Below are positions 5,386 through 5,401 of a stretch of DNA of 5,401 bases, in pieces. The notes below the pieces were generated by a model that was given only the letters and a program-made list of their open reading frames with translations, was not told the DNA's origin and ran no database searches. The DNA is taken from positions 1 to 5,401 of the forward strand of contig NZ_JAIDEN010000072.1 in NCBI RefSeq assembly GCF_029054785.1, written 5' to 3'. The first letter of the stretch is position 1; each line of letters opens with the position of its first letter. A program made the position numbers and the translations under genes. Source of the DNA: Duncaniella sp. (GTDB lineage: Bacteria; Bacteroidota; Bacteroidia; Bacteroidales; Muribaculaceae).

Positions 5386-5401
5386 ATGAAACCAGACCAG
5401 T
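5386..5401 (+). CDS. Possible start of a gene running off the right edge
   Basis: ATG at 5386 opens MKPDQ and runs to the end of the window. The call rests only on the promoter-like box immediately upstream and the absence of a stop; five codons are too few to say anything about the product. Confidence 0.35.

Overview
The window looks like chromosomal DNA from a Bacteroidota bacterium, most likely order Bacteroidales; a Muribaculaceae-type gut bacterium is a guess. Three things point there: a long-form pyrophosphate-dependent phosphofructokinase, start codons without Shine-Dalgarno sequences behind A/T-rich leaders, and several matches to the Bacteroidota promoter pattern (TTTG, about 19-21 bases, then TAnnTTTG). 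Species-level placement cannot be made from the sequence alone.

Layout. Positions 1-143 hold a 16-bp hairpin and no gene. A secreted NlpC/P60 (C40) cell-wall peptidase is encoded on the minus strand (144-773), with a very good promoter match at 839-869. A long A/T-rich divergent intergenic region (about 774-1376) leads to pfp on the plus strand (1377-3032), a complete and probably highly expressed glycolytic gene closed by a strong intrinsic terminator (3083-3126). Next comes a 132-bp element with terminal inverted repeats and a TTA flank on both sides (3187-3318), read as a MITE. It ends about 20 bases before a GTG-started gene for a polytopic membrane protein of the UPF0104/LPG-synthase-TM flippase-like family (3341-4444).

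The right 950 bases have no convincing full-length protein gene but are rich in structure. Facing the membrane-protein gene is a candidate minus-strand non-coding RNA (about 4780 to 4544). It has its own promoter, a long closing stem, internal hairpins and a terminator shared with the convergent gene. Further right is a large nested palindrome (5010-5282): a perfect 42-bp inverted repeat around an 81-bp core that itself holds a 17-bp terminator hairpin, with diverged homologous outer arms. The window closes with a consensus -7 box that almost touches an ATG, probably the start of a gene continuing beyond the edge.

How the genes work together: the peptidase, glycolytic enzyme and membrane protein show no shared pathway and each sits in its own transcription unit. 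The parts most worth following up are the candidate small RNA and the nested palindrome.
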